A stretch of DNA of 64,000 bases from Paenibacillus sp. V4I3 (lineage in GTDB: Bacteria > Bacillota > Bacilli > Paenibacillales > NBRC-103111): NCBI RefSeq assembly GCF_030817215.1, contig NZ_JAUSZA010000001.1:2578501-2642500 (forward strand). The letters run 5' to 3'. Position numbers and translations under genes: made by a program. Shown piece by piece: positions 34,363 through 42,933 of the stretch; the stretch's first letter is position 1, and each line of letters starts with the position of its first letter. The notes under the pieces are model-generated. The model worked only from the letters and a program-made list of their open reading frames with translations. It searched no databases and was not told the origin of the DNA.

Positions 34363-35175
34363 TTGTCATTCAGTCGTTATCAAGGTAAGGCGTGGGATCG
34401 CTGCTTTTTTCCCCGCTTAAGTAAGCTCGAGGTTGCTCAGGTTCCCAAAGATAATGCGCTCATCGTTCTGCCGGTTGGCGCGATTGAGCAGCATGGTCCG
34501 CATATGCCGGTGTTTACCGATACTTTAATTTCCGAAGTGCTCTTGACCGAGGCTTTCGAACAGCTTCCCGATCATGCGAATATATGGCTGCTGCCGGCCA
34601 TTCCATACGGGAAAAGCACGGAGCACCTTGGCCATCCAGGGACTATAACGTTATCGGCAACTACATTAATGGCTGTCGTGATGGATATAGCGAAAAGCTT
34701 GAGTAAAAGCGGATTTCAGAAATTAGTACTAGTGAACACGCATGGGGGTAACACGGATTTATTAAATATGATGGGCCGGGAAATCCGTATTGAAACGGGG
34801 CTGGCTGTATTTCGATTAGATCCTGGCGGACTCGGTGCCGCTGATGAGTGGATAACGCCGCTGGAGAAGCAGGCTGGTATTCATGCGGGGGACATGGAAA
34901 CTTCCTTAGTGATGTCTGCTAAGCCTGATTGGGTTCATATGGAGCTGGCTCCTACGGAATATCCGAATTACCCGGATTCGCGTTATTTGGCTCTTCGCAA
35001 TCGTGCCTTTGCTTGGGTGATGGATGATTTATCTTATTCGGGGATATCTGGCGATGCTACGCAAGCAACGATAACGAAAGGCCATGCGATGGCTGAAAGG
35101 TACGGTGCTTTTATCGCCGAGGCTTTGCTCACCTTTCAAGCTTTTGAGATGAAGTCATTGAAAAAGGAACAATAA
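34363..35175 (+). CDS. Creatininase-family amidohydrolase
   Basis: A 270-residue protein with the creatininase-fold signature V-G-A-I-E-Q-H-G-P-H-M-P and N-T-H-G-G-N, together with the metal-binding H-A-G-D-M-E-T-S near residue 175. Relatives hydrolyse creatinine, formamidopyrimidines or other cyclic amides. The TTG start at 34363 has GGAGGT at 34350-34355; upstream ATGs overlap the predicted -10 element. Co-directional with the transporter ATPase gene 42 bp downstream. Confidence 0.85.
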   Translation: MSFSRYQGKAWDRCFFPRLSKLEVAQVPKDNALIVLPVGAIEQHGPHMPVFTDTLISEVLLTEAFEQLPDHANIWLLPAIPYGKSTEHLGHPGTITLSATTLMAVVMDIAKSLSKSGFQKLVLVNTHGGNTDLLNMMGREIRIETGLAVFRLDPGGLGAADEWITPLEKQAGIHAGDMETSLVMSAKPDWVHMELAPTEYPNYPDSRYLALRNRAFAWVMDDLSYSGISGDATQATITKGHAMAERYGAFIAEALLTFQAFEMKSLKKEQ

Positions 35176-35216
35176 CGGAGGAAAGTTCCAAAAATCAAAT
35201 ACAGGAGATGAAGTAA

Positions 35217-36020
35217 ATGGCTATGAATTCTTCTCTGATCCATACATCCAATTCACAAGTATCCGGCCCTAAATTCGTAATCATGGATAATCTCTCTAAG
35301 ACGTACCCAAACGGTACAATTGCCTTGCAAGATGTGAATCTAACGATACAAGAAGGGGAGTTCCTTTGTTTTGTTGGTCCGTCTGGGTGTGGGAAATCAA
35401 CAATTTTCAAAATGATTACAGGTCTTGCCAAGCCGAGTAAAGGGACGTTAGATGTGTTTGGAACGACGCCCAAAGAAGCGCGCAAACAAAGTGATATCGC
35501 TTTTGTTTTCCAGGATCATACGCTGCTGCCTTGGTCTACGGTAGAAGCTAACGTAAGATTGCCGCTTGAATTGCGCGGTGTAGATAAGAAGACACAGAAA
35601 GAAGAGGCTCAGCGCGTGTTGGAGCTGGTCGGCTTGAAGGACTATATGAAGGTGCTGCCTAGACAGCTTTCCGGAGGAATGAAGATGCGTGTCTCCATCG
35701 CGCGTGCGCTCATTTCGAGACCTAAGCTGCTTCTCATGGATGAGCCCTTCGGCGCCTTAGACGAAATTACGCGTCAAACCTTGCAAATGGAGCTGCTTAA
35801 TATTTGGCAGCAGGATAAATCCATGACGGTGCTATTCGTCACGCATAACGTATTCGAATCGGTATTCTTATCCACAAGTGTTGTTGTGATGACACCGCGT
35901 CCAGGTAAAATATCGGCGAGGCTTGATATCCCAGTCCCTTTTCCACGAGATGAAAGCTTCCGGACAACGACGCAATTCAGTGATTTAGTTCGTGAAGTAT
36001 CTGAAGCTTTGGATCATTGA
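35217..36020 (+). CDS. ABC transporter ATP-binding protein, SsuB/TauB type
   Basis: A 267-residue ATPase: Walker A G-P-S-G-C-G-K-S-T, Q-loop in F-V-F-Q-D-H, signature L-S-G-G-M-K-M-R, Walker B L-L-L-M-D-E-P-F and a switch His in V-T-H-N. It energises the importer formed with the permease at 37397 and the binding protein at 30994. AGGAGATGAAG precedes the ATG. Confidence 0.92.
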   Translation: MAMNSSLIHTSNSQVSGPKFVIMDNLSKTYPNGTIALQDVNLTIQEGEFLCFVGPSGCGKSTIFKMITGLAKPSKGTLDVFGTTPKEARKQSDIAFVFQDHTLLPWSTVEANVRLPLELRGVDKKTQKEEAQRVLELVGLKDYMKVLPRQLSGGMKMRVSIARALISRPKLLLMDEPFGALDEITRQTLQMELLNIWQQDKSMTVLFVTHNVFESVFLSTSVVVMTPRPGKISARLDIPVPFPRDESFRTTTQFSDLVREVSEALDH

Positions 36021-36041
36021 TACGAAAGGGTGAATAAGCTC

Positions 36042-37379
36042 ATGGCCATGAATATTAGCTGGGAGAAAGAGATACAGGAGCAGCTTGCTAAGGAAATCGT
36101 GTTTGTTGATGGCGAAACGAGAGAAAAGCTCTCTAAAGATTATTACTGGTACTCCCCTGTTCTTAATCGCCAATTACAGAATATGAAAGCGGCCGATGTC
36201 GTTGCCATACCGCGCAATGAAGCCGAGGTGGCAGAAGTATTAGCCTTCGGTTACCGCCATAACATTCCCGTTACCGTTCGTGGAGCTGGTACAGGTAATT
36301 ATGGTCAAGCGGTTCCCCTACAGGGCGGTATTGTCTTAGATCTAAGCCGAATGGATGAAATTCTCGAAATCGGACCTGGATATGCTCGTTTACAATGTGG
36401 AGTTCGTCTAGGTGTCATTGATAAAAAGGCTCGAGAAGTCGGACAAGAAATTCGCATTTATCCCAGCACTTATGTGAAAGCGACGGTTGGCGGCTTTATA
36501 AGCGGTGGTTCCGGCGGAATCGGCTCAATTACCCACGGAAATCTATGGGATGGCAATGTGCTGGAAGCCGTCATTTATACGATGGAAGAATCTCCGCAGC
36601 GCTTGGTTATCCAAGGCCGTGATTTATTTGATTATATTCATAATTATGGGACGACCGGAATTTTGACAGAGGTGACCATCCCGCTTTCTCCTCGCACCGA
36701 GTGGGCTCAGGCTATAGCAAATTTCGACACCTTCGAGCAATCAATGCGATTCGGTGAGGCTCTTGCCAGAGAGGAAGCCATTCTGAAACGGCTCATTGCT
36801 CCGATGGAGTGGCCAATTCCCTCTTATTTCGTTCCGTTTGCCAAAGTGATCAAGCCTGGCATAGCCGCTGTCATGCTTGAATTTGCTGAGGATACGCTGC
36901 CGTTAGTCGAAGCTCTTGCCCAAAGTTATGGCGGGCACATCGGCCATCTTATTGAGGCTAAAAATTACCGGAAAACGATCGGGGTATCGGATTTTACATG
37001 GAATCATACGACATTATGGGCAATGAAAACGGACTCTTCCATGACGTATCTGCAAGCTGGCTTTAAGCTGGATTGCTATATGGAACAAATTCAGAAGATT
37101 AAAGACAAATATGGGGAAGAAGTTTACCTACATTTTGAATGGGTACGCAGCGGTGGGGAAATCTCACCAAATTCGCTTCCGGTTGTTCGCTTTGAGAGCG
37201 AAGAACGCTTATACGAGATCATTCACTATTGTGAATCGATCGGCGTGAAAATATTTGATCCTCATACCTGGGTGTTGGATCATGGCGGACGTGGTGAAGT
37301 TGGCAGCATGGAGCGCAAGAAACGTGAGAATGATCCAAGGGGGCTGCTGAATCCAGGGAAAATCATTTATGAGATGTAA
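36042..37379 (+). CDS. FAD-binding oxidase (PCMH / FAD_binding_4 type)
   Basis: A 445-residue flavoenzyme related to glycolate oxidase GlcD and D-lactate dehydrogenase. The FAD-binding PCMH-type domain (about 45-225) has V-R-G-A-G-T-G-N-Y-G and the later G-G-F-I-S-G-G-S-G-G-I-G-S loop. The C-terminal part ends in D-P-R-G-L-L-N-P-G-K, a motif common in this family. It would oxidise a hydroxy acid or amine intermediate. It sits between the ATPase and permease genes. ATG 36042 was chosen over the GTG at 36030. Confidence 0.85.
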   Translation: MAMNISWEKEIQEQLAKEIVFVDGETREKLSKDYYWYSPVLNRQLQNMKAADVVAIPRNEAEVAEVLAFGYRHNIPVTVRGAGTGNYGQAVPLQGGIVLDLSRMDEILEIGPGYARLQCGVRLGVIDKKAREVGQEIRIYPSTYVKATVGGFISGGSGGIGSITHGNLWDGNVLEAVIYTMEESPQRLVIQGRDLFDYIHNYGTTGILTEVTIPLSPRTEWAQAIANFDTFEQSMRFGEALAREEAILKRLIAPMEWPIPSYFVPFAKVIKPGIAAVMLEFAEDTLPLVEALAQSYGGHIGHLIEAKNYRKTIGVSDFTWNHTTLWAMKTDSSMTYLQAGFKLDCYMEQIQKIKDKYGEEVYLHFEWVRSGGEISPNSLPVVRFESEERLYEIIHYCESIGVKIFDPHTWVLDHGGRGEVGSMERKKRENDPRGLLNPGKIIYEM

Positions 37380-37396
37380 ATGAAGGGGGACGTACA

Positions 37397-38293
37397 ATGG
37401 CTGTAGATTCTAAATACCTGCAAATACTACCGGATGAAATATTCCCTGCCCGCGAACGGGCGGCTTGGGCTAATCGATTGGAAGATGGGGCCTCACCAGG
37501 GCTTCGACTTCTGATGCTGCTTAAGCATCTTTTACCACCGCTAGTTGCGTTTGTTGTTTTCATCGGAGGCTGGGAACTCATTGCTTATTTAGTGAAAGCT
37601 CCTGTTTATCTCGTACCTAAGCCTTCCGATATCGTCGCAGCAGCCGTAGAAAACAGACATGGACTTTGGGTATCTGTAAGGACAACGACGTTGGAAGCTG
37701 TGCTTGGATTTTTCCTCAGCATTATATTAGGAGTTACTGGTGCCATTCTTTTGGCAAGCTCCAAATGGATTGAGAAGAGTGTTTATCCTTATGCGATAAT
37801 TTTACAGACCATTCCGATTGTCGCCATTGCCCCTCTCATTGTGATATGGTTCGATGCGGGTGTGAATGCGATTGTCATTATTACATTCTTAATCGGATTC
37901 TTCCCGATGCTTTCGAATACGTTAATCGGTCTAAATTCCACAGATCAAAATATGAGTAACCTGTTTTATTTATATAATGCGAATGCGATTCAAACGATGT
38001 GGAGGCTGCGAATACCAGCTGCCCTGCCTTATATCATAGCCGGTCTGAAAATCTCCTGTACTTTATCCGTGGTCGGGGCTATTGTCGGTGAATACATTGC
38101 CGGTATCGGCGGAGGTCAAGGCGGACTTGGTTATGCGATAACGTATGCCGCTGCTCGTTTAAAAACTCCTTATTTATTCGCTTGTGGACTTTCAGCATCA
38201 GCACTGGGCATTATTTTCTTCTTATTAGTCAACGCTTTCGCCAAATGGCTGCTTAGTTCGTGGCATGAATCCGAGATGAAAAAGGATAACTAA
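37397..38293 (+). CDS. ABC transporter permease, SsuC/TauC type
   Basis: A 298-residue integral membrane protein with about six transmembrane segments. The EAA-like loop between them is within R-L-R-I-P-A-A-L-P-Y-I-I-A-G-L-K. It pairs with the ATPase at 35217 and the NMT1-type binding protein. The cytosine-deaminase-like gene follows after 32 bp. Confidence 0.9.
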   Translation: MAVDSKYLQILPDEIFPARERAAWANRLEDGASPGLRLLMLLKHLLPPLVAFVVFIGGWELIAYLVKAPVYLVPKPSDIVAAAVENRHGLWVSVRTTTLEAVLGFFLSIILGVTGAILLASSKWIEKSVYPYAIILQTIPIVAIAPLIVIWFDAGVNAIVIITFLIGFFPMLSNTLIGLNSTDQNMSNLFYLYNANAIQTMWRLRIPAALPYIIAGLKISCTLSVVGAIVGEYIAGIGGGQGGLGYAITYAAARLKTPYLFACGLSASALGIIFFLLVNAFAKWLLSSWHESEMKKDN

Positions 38294-38325
38294 ATGGCAC
38301 CAAGGTAAAGAGGGTGAGTTAGCTG

Positions 38326-39573
38326 CTGGATATTGTATTTCGTAATGTGCGTATGCTTGGACATTCGGAGGACCGAGGTCTTGTAGATATCGGTGTAAAA
38401 AACGGCAAAATCGCCGTGCTTGGAAGTATTGCCGAACATGGGGAACGCGAAATTGATGGGATTGGTCACCTGCTGCTCCCGCCATTTGTGGAGTCCCATA
38501 TTCACTTGGACACCGTCCTAACGGCGGGGGAGCCCGCCTGGAATGAGAGCGGGACCCTATACGAAGGCATCGGATTATGGCAAAAGCGGAAACAAGCGCT
38601 CACCTACGAAGACGTCACGGAACGAGCAGAGAAGGTGCTTCGGATGCAGATGGCTGCCGGTATCCTGCATGTACGCACCCAAGCAGATATCTCAGATCCG
38701 AATCTGACTGCACTACGTGCACTTCTTGCCTTGCGCGAGCGCGTAAAACCATACATGAACCTGCAAGTTATCGCGTTTCCTCAAGACGGTATTCGCGCGT
38801 GTCCCGATAATGAACGCCGTCTGGAGCAAGCTTTGGAGCTTGGCGCAGATGGCATTGGGGCGATTCCGCATCTAGAACCTATGCGTGAGGAAGGGCTATT
38901 ATCGCTTGAAATTTGCTTCAATCTAGCAGAGAAGTATAGCTGCTTCGTCCATGTTTTTTGCGATGAAATGGACGATGCTCACTCCACGTTCTTAGAAAGC
39001 GTTGCCCATCTCGCGATTCGTTCTGGACTACGCGAGCGAGTAACAGCTGCGCATGCGAACGCTGCGGCCTATTATGGGGAAGCTTATTACCAGAAGGTGC
39101 AGGGAATGCTTGCGCGCTCGGGCGTGAATGTCGTTTGTTGTCCGCTCATCAATAGTGCTATGCAGGGCAGATATGACGGCTATCCCAAAGGCCGAGGCAT
39201 CACTCGAATTAAGGAATTATGGTCGGCTGGCATTAATGTGAGCATTGCACATGACGATATTCAGACCCCTTTCTATCCGCTGGGTACAGGGAATATGCTG
39301 CAAGCAGCTCATATCGCTGCCCATTTAGCTCATATGACGGGGCGCGAGGAAGTGGCGGAGCTTGTGCGTATGATCACGACACGTGCAGCGAGCACCCTGC
39401 AGCTCAAGGAATATGGGCTCGAGATTGGCCATCCAGCCAGCTTTATCCTGCTGCCTGGAGATGACGCTATGGATCTTGTTCGAGAGCAGCCTAGTTGTCG
39501 GTATGTTGTGAGCCAAGGCCGCATTGTGGCTGAAACTGTGCCTGCAAGGAGTCAATTGTTCACTACATTGTAA
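38326..39573 (+). CDS. Cytosine deaminase-like amidohydrolase (CodA family, paralogue 2)
   Basis: About 415 residues, closely following E. coli CodA: E-S-H-I-H-L-D (metal His pair), the following T-V-L-T-A-G-E-P-A-W-N-E-S-G-T-L stretch, V-R-T-Q-A-D-I-S-D, H-V-F-C-D-E, A-A-H-A-N and the catalytic Asp in A-H-D-D-I. It would deaminate cytosine, isoguanine or a related ring. The N-terminal strand L-D-I-V-F-R-N-V-R-M-L continues upstream of the first usual start (GTG 38347) to CTG 38326 or 38323, eight bases after GAGGGTGAG, so a CTG start is likely. Last gene of the cluster. Confidence 0.85.
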   Translation: MDIVFRNVRMLGHSEDRGLVDIGVKNGKIAVLGSIAEHGEREIDGIGHLLLPPFVESHIHLDTVLTAGEPAWNESGTLYEGIGLWQKRKQALTYEDVTERAEKVLRMQMAAGILHVRTQADISDPNLTALRALLALRERVKPYMNLQVIAFPQDGIRACPDNERRLEQALELGADGIGAIPHLEPMREEGLLSLEICFNLAEKYSCFVHVFCDEMDDAHSTFLESVAHLAIRSGLRERVTAAHANAAAYYGEAYYQKVQGMLARSGVNVVCCPLINSAMQGRYDGYPKGRGITRIKELWSAGINVSIAHDDIQTPFYPLGTGNMLQAAHIAAHLAHMTGREEVAELVRMITTRAASTLQLKEYGLEIGHPASFILLPGDDAMDLVREQPSCRYVVSQGRIVAETVPARSQLFTTL

Positions 39574-39595
39574 ATGTGAATATTTATACAATAAG

Positions 39596-39630
39596 CAGTC
39601 CCCCTGTTGTTATTTCGCAGGGGGCTGTTT
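39596..39630 (+). terminator. Terminator of the N-heterocycle cluster
   Basis: GTCCCCCTG pairs with CAGGGGG-CT around an 11-base loop, followed by a T-rich stretch. Confidence 0.7.
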
Positions 39631-39737
39631 ATGTTTTGTTTTTCAAATGTTTACCAGTGAATAAGAAGGGAAAGCAAAGAAACCTGTCGAATTTATATTG
39701 TTAATTACTTACAGTTTTCTTCGGGGGAGGAAAATAA

Positions 39738-41633
39738 ATGAAACGGATATCTCGAGAACTCTGGAAAACGATGTTGGTTATGATCTTCTGTTGTGGATTC
39801 ATGTCTTCCCATGCTTATGCCGATGATAAAGTGGATTTGAAAGCGATCCCAGATTGGAGCATCATGTGGGGTGATCCGCCAGGTGGTCTAGAAGGAGTAA
39901 TTGCTGCTTCCTCCAATCATTGGATTAAAGTCATTAACGGCGAATCATCTCCCAAGAAACCGAAAGAAGTTTCTTCGGCATGGATTAGACTCCAACTTCC
40001 ATCCCATATACCTAAAGACTATGGCATATACATTGAAGGAATTCATACGCAGAACCTTTGGGTGTACATTGGCGATCGCTTAGTTCGAGAAACCGAGTTT
40101 AATTTTCCATATGATAAACAAAGAAGTTTATTTCCTATTGGCAGTGAGGATGGAGGGAAAGACGTTTATTTAAAGCTGGAGACAAAAATGGATCGCTTGG
40201 GTATACATTCAGCAATTAAGCTGGATAATTATACGTCTTTGATGCAAACATTTGTATTTCAGGATTTGCCGGACATTATACTAGGGTGTGTCTTTCTCTT
40301 CATGGCTGTGATGATACCGATAGGTTCTTTCTTCCTGAGAAAAGTTCAATTTATAAGCTGGGTTTTAATTAGTGTACTTAATTTAACGCTTGGAACTATA
40401 TTTATTACATATTCCGCTTTCATGTACGCAAACTTTACGAACTATGGCGGTTTATATATTGCTTTATTTGATATATCGCTTGCCGTTTTCTTGCCGACAC
40501 TCACTTATTATTTTGAAAAAATATTTGATGACGGCAAATATAATCTGATTCGTTGGTTTAGAAAATTCCAGGTTATGTATTCATTTTCATTAATTACTTT
40601 TATGCTCGTTAATCTACTCAATGATTATCGTTTTAGCAAAGTTTATTCATTTTTTTCGGTTAACGTTTTAGGAATTATTATGATTAGTCAGTTCATTTTA
40701 ATGATTGGTTTCTCCCTCAAGTTTGTGCGAAAAGGGAACAAGGAAGCTGTTATTTTCTCATCCTGTTTTTTCTTGTTAGCTTTTATGAGTACGCTAGACC
40801 TTATATATTACTTTGCTAGTTCTCAAAACTATAAGTTTTTCTTCTGGAAATGGGGAGTTGTAGGATTTATTATTGCCATTATTGTCGTATTAGGCAGGCG
40901 CTTTGCCATCAATCAGGAACATATGATTAACTATTCCAAGGAATTAGAATTCTATAACCATCAGCTTCAGCTCTCGGATAAGATGGAAATGATAAGCTCG
41001 TTGGCCGCATCTGTCGCTCATGAGGTCAGAAATCCTTTGCAGGTAACACGAGGTTTCTTACAGCTTATTGCTGCTAGAACAGATGATAAGAACAAAGAAT
41101 ATATGGGCATCGCGATTGAAGAATTAGATCGGGCTTCTGTAATCATCACGGATTTCCTGACATTTGCCAAGCCACAGCTTGATGATCTCGTTGATTTAAA
41201 TGTTTCCAAGGAAATTAACCAGATTGAAGGTATTATTGTTCCGCTAGCCACTTTGCATGGCGGGCGGATAACCGTTAGTGTTCCTAATGATTTATATTTA
41301 CGCGGAAATGCTTCGAAATTGAAGCAAGTGCTGATTAACATTATCAAAAATAGCATTGAAGCCTTTCAGGTTGATGGTCAAATTCATATATGGGCGTATG
41401 CTAAACAGGAGAAGGTTTATATTCATATCAAAGATAACGGTGAGGGGATTGAACCCGCGCAGTTGATCAAATTAGGGGAACCCTATTATTCAACAAAAAC
41501 AAAGGGGACAGGACTTGGACTCATGATTACTTTTCGAATCATTGAGGCGATGCAGGGACATATTGAGTTCCAAAGTCAGAGATATATTGGGACGGAGGTA
41601 ATACTCTGTTTTCCCTCGATTGCTGTTAAATAA
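39738..41633 (+). CDS. Membrane sensor histidine kinase with 7TM-DISM-like sensor
   Basis: A 631-residue kinase: signal peptide (about 1-28), extracytoplasmic beta domain (about 30-170), about seven transmembrane segments (about 175-390), a short linker, HisKA domain with phosphoacceptor His in S-V-A-H-E-V-R-N-P near residue 425, and an HATPase domain with N-I-I-K-N-S, D-N-G-E-G-I and G-T-G-L-G-L boxes. The layout fits 7TMR-DISM kinases; the catalytic half resembles KinB-like sporulation kinases. No response regulator gene is adjacent. ATG 39738 has GGGGGAGG before it. Confidence 0.87.
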   Translation: MKRISRELWKTMLVMIFCCGFMSSHAYADDKVDLKAIPDWSIMWGDPPGGLEGVIAASSNHWIKVINGESSPKKPKEVSSAWIRLQLPSHIPKDYGIYIEGIHTQNLWVYIGDRLVRETEFNFPYDKQRSLFPIGSEDGGKDVYLKLETKMDRLGIHSAIKLDNYTSLMQTFVFQDLPDIILGCVFLFMAVMIPIGSFFLRKVQFISWVLISVLNLTLGTIFITYSAFMYANFTNYGGLYIALFDISLAVFLPTLTYYFEKIFDDGKYNLIRWFRKFQVMYSFSLITFMLVNLLNDYRFSKVYSFFSVNVLGIIMISQFILMIGFSLKFVRKGNKEAVIFSSCFFLLAFMSTLDLIYYFASSQNYKFFFWKWGVVGFIIAIIVVLGRRFAINQEHMINYSKELEFYNHQLQLSDKMEMISSLAASVAHEVRNPLQVTRGFLQLIAARTDDKNKEYMGIAIEELDRASVIITDFLTFAKPQLDDLVDLNVSKEINQIEGIIVPLATLHGGRITVSVPNDLYLRGNASKLKQVLINIIKNSIEAFQVDGQIHIWAYAKQEKVYIHIKDNGEGIEPAQLIKLGEPYYSTKTKGTGLGLMITFRIIEAMQGHIEFQSQRYIGTEVILCFPSIAVK

Positions 41634-41670
41634 AAATAGGTGCTGTGCTAACAAAGCACAGCACCTATTT
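41634..41670. terminator. Strong bidirectional terminator
   Basis: A 16-pair perfect stem (41634-41649 with 41655-41670) and a five-base loop, with A and T runs on either side. It separates the kinase from the convergent NHLP peptide gene. Confidence 0.9.
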
Positions 41671-41680
41671 CATATTCGTT

Positions 41681-41920
41681 TTACCACATATTTTCAGTGC
41701 CATTCGTAGTAACCAATACTTTTGCAGGATTCGTAGGAATGACAAGTACAAACTCAGTTGAAGTTTCTTCAACCGCTTTAACTTTGATGTCATCAGGAAG
41801 TGTGATGTTAAATGCTTGTTTTAGCGCGGCTTTTGGATTAGCAATAAGTTGGTTCTTGAATGCTTCATCTTCCCAAGCTTTTTGAATAATTTGAGCTTTC
41901 AATGTTTCATTTGATGACAT
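41681..41920 (-). CDS. NHLP-type (nitrile-hydratase-like leader) RiPP precursor-like peptide
   Basis: A 79-residue peptide whose first 60 residues match the NHLP leader family: an N-terminal helix with I-I-Q-K-A-W-E-D-E-A-F-K, the P-K-A-A-L-K-Q-A-F motif, and the F-V-L-V-I-P-T-N-P strand that usually ends the leader fold. The tail is short (A-K-V-L-V-T-T-N-G-T-E-N-M-W), without a Gly-Gly cleavage site and without Cys. It follows the isoprenoid-synthase-like gene by 80 bp on the same strand. AAGGAGTG precedes the ATG. It may be a peptide-product precursor or a stand-alone member with another role; no LanM, YcaO, radical SAM or peptidase-ABC gene is nearby. Confidence 0.78.
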   Translation of the reverse strand: MSSNETLKAQIIQKAWEDEAFKNQLIANPKAALKQAFNITLPDDIKVKAVEETSTEFVLVIPTNPAKVLVTTNGTENMW

Positions 41921-42000
41921 TACTAATCACTCCTTGTCAATTGGGTAATTTTACCTTCATGACAAATTATAACATGAATATTCAGAATAATCTACCAAAA

Positions 42001-42933
42001 TCAACTAGATTTCGACAAAAAATAGTTTAAACCACCTTGTGCTAGCATTTTTCTACTATTTTTGATTTCGTTTGAACCTCTAAGTATGTTTTCCACAAGC
42101 GAGTCATGGAAATTGATCATTTGTGTCATGGATATTTGTAAGCCTAGCAATTGCTCATGATGAATAATTGCGATTTGCCCATACAAATCCAGAAAGTCAT
42201 GCACATACAACTGCTGCTTCACCATTTCGGGCGATACAGTACTATCCGTTGATAGCTGCAAATGCTTACGCAGCGAAGCCACTAAGCAATTGTAAGAACC
42301 CTCTTCCAAATCTTCTTCCCAGTCAGCCCAATCATCCAGCATTTGTAAAGTGATAAGCGTTTGTTCTACAGCCGCAGTGACGACAGGGATAAGGTGGGCT
42401 TGATTTGATAGTAGAAGAGCTCCCGTGCTGGCATTTTTGACGGGACTTGCTTTCTTAGCGACTTTGCCAATGTCGTGATGGAAGTAATCGGATTGCTGCT
42501 CATTGGAAACAGCTTCAGACCATTCCATGATATACGTCTCGTAGTAACTCCAGAAAGGCGACCCGGCAGGGAACATTTCTCTATAAGTGGATAGAAACTG
42601 CATATGAAATAAATTGGCGAGCGGCAGCTTGTCCTTATGCTCACCTTTGGCTGAATCCATGATATCGTCTTGTATAAAATAGTAGAGCATTACAAATACA
42701 TTCGCTAATGAGAGTTTATTTATCGACTCTGGTTGCAGTTCAGTGATGTCTTTCATCCAATACGGAAGAAGGTAACAGATATAATTTTTAGTGCTTTCTT
42801 CTTTTCTTCCGTCAAATGTAGCTAAATAAGCAAGTCCAATGTGATCTAACGGTGCTGGAAATCCGCTAACGATGCGTTCTGCCTCCGCAAATACGTCAGC
42901 AAGATCTTTCTCATGAGCCAAAAACCAGTTCAT
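42001..42933 (-). CDS. Class 1 isoprenoid-synthase-like protein
   Basis: A 310-residue all-helical protein. An aspartate-rich motif D-D-I-M-D occurs at 89-93 and a second L-D-D-W-A-D-W-E-E-D at 199-208, the spacing and form of the first and second Asp-rich motifs in trans-prenyl-synthase and class 1 terpene synthase folds, which bind diphosphate through Mg2+. Overall sequence is otherwise divergent, so substrate and even activity are open. It overlaps the regulator stop by one base (TGATG) and precedes the NHLP peptide, so peptide prenylation is a testable idea. ATG 42933 has AAAGGA before it. Confidence 0.65.
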   Translation of the reverse strand: MNWFLAHEKDLADVFAEAERIVSGFPAPLDHIGLAYLATFDGRKEESTKNYICYLLPYWMKDITELQPESINKLSLANVFVMLYYFIQDDIMDSAKGEHKDKLPLANLFHMQFLSTYREMFPAGSPFWSYYETYIMEWSEAVSNEQQSDYFHHDIGKVAKKASPVKNASTGALLLSNQAHLIPVVTAAVEQTLITLQMLDDWADWEEDLEEGSYNCLVASLRKHLQLSTDSTVSPEMVKQQLYVHDFLDLYGQIAIIHHEQLLGLQISMTQMINFHDSLVENILRGSNEIKNSRKMLAQGGLNYFLSKSS

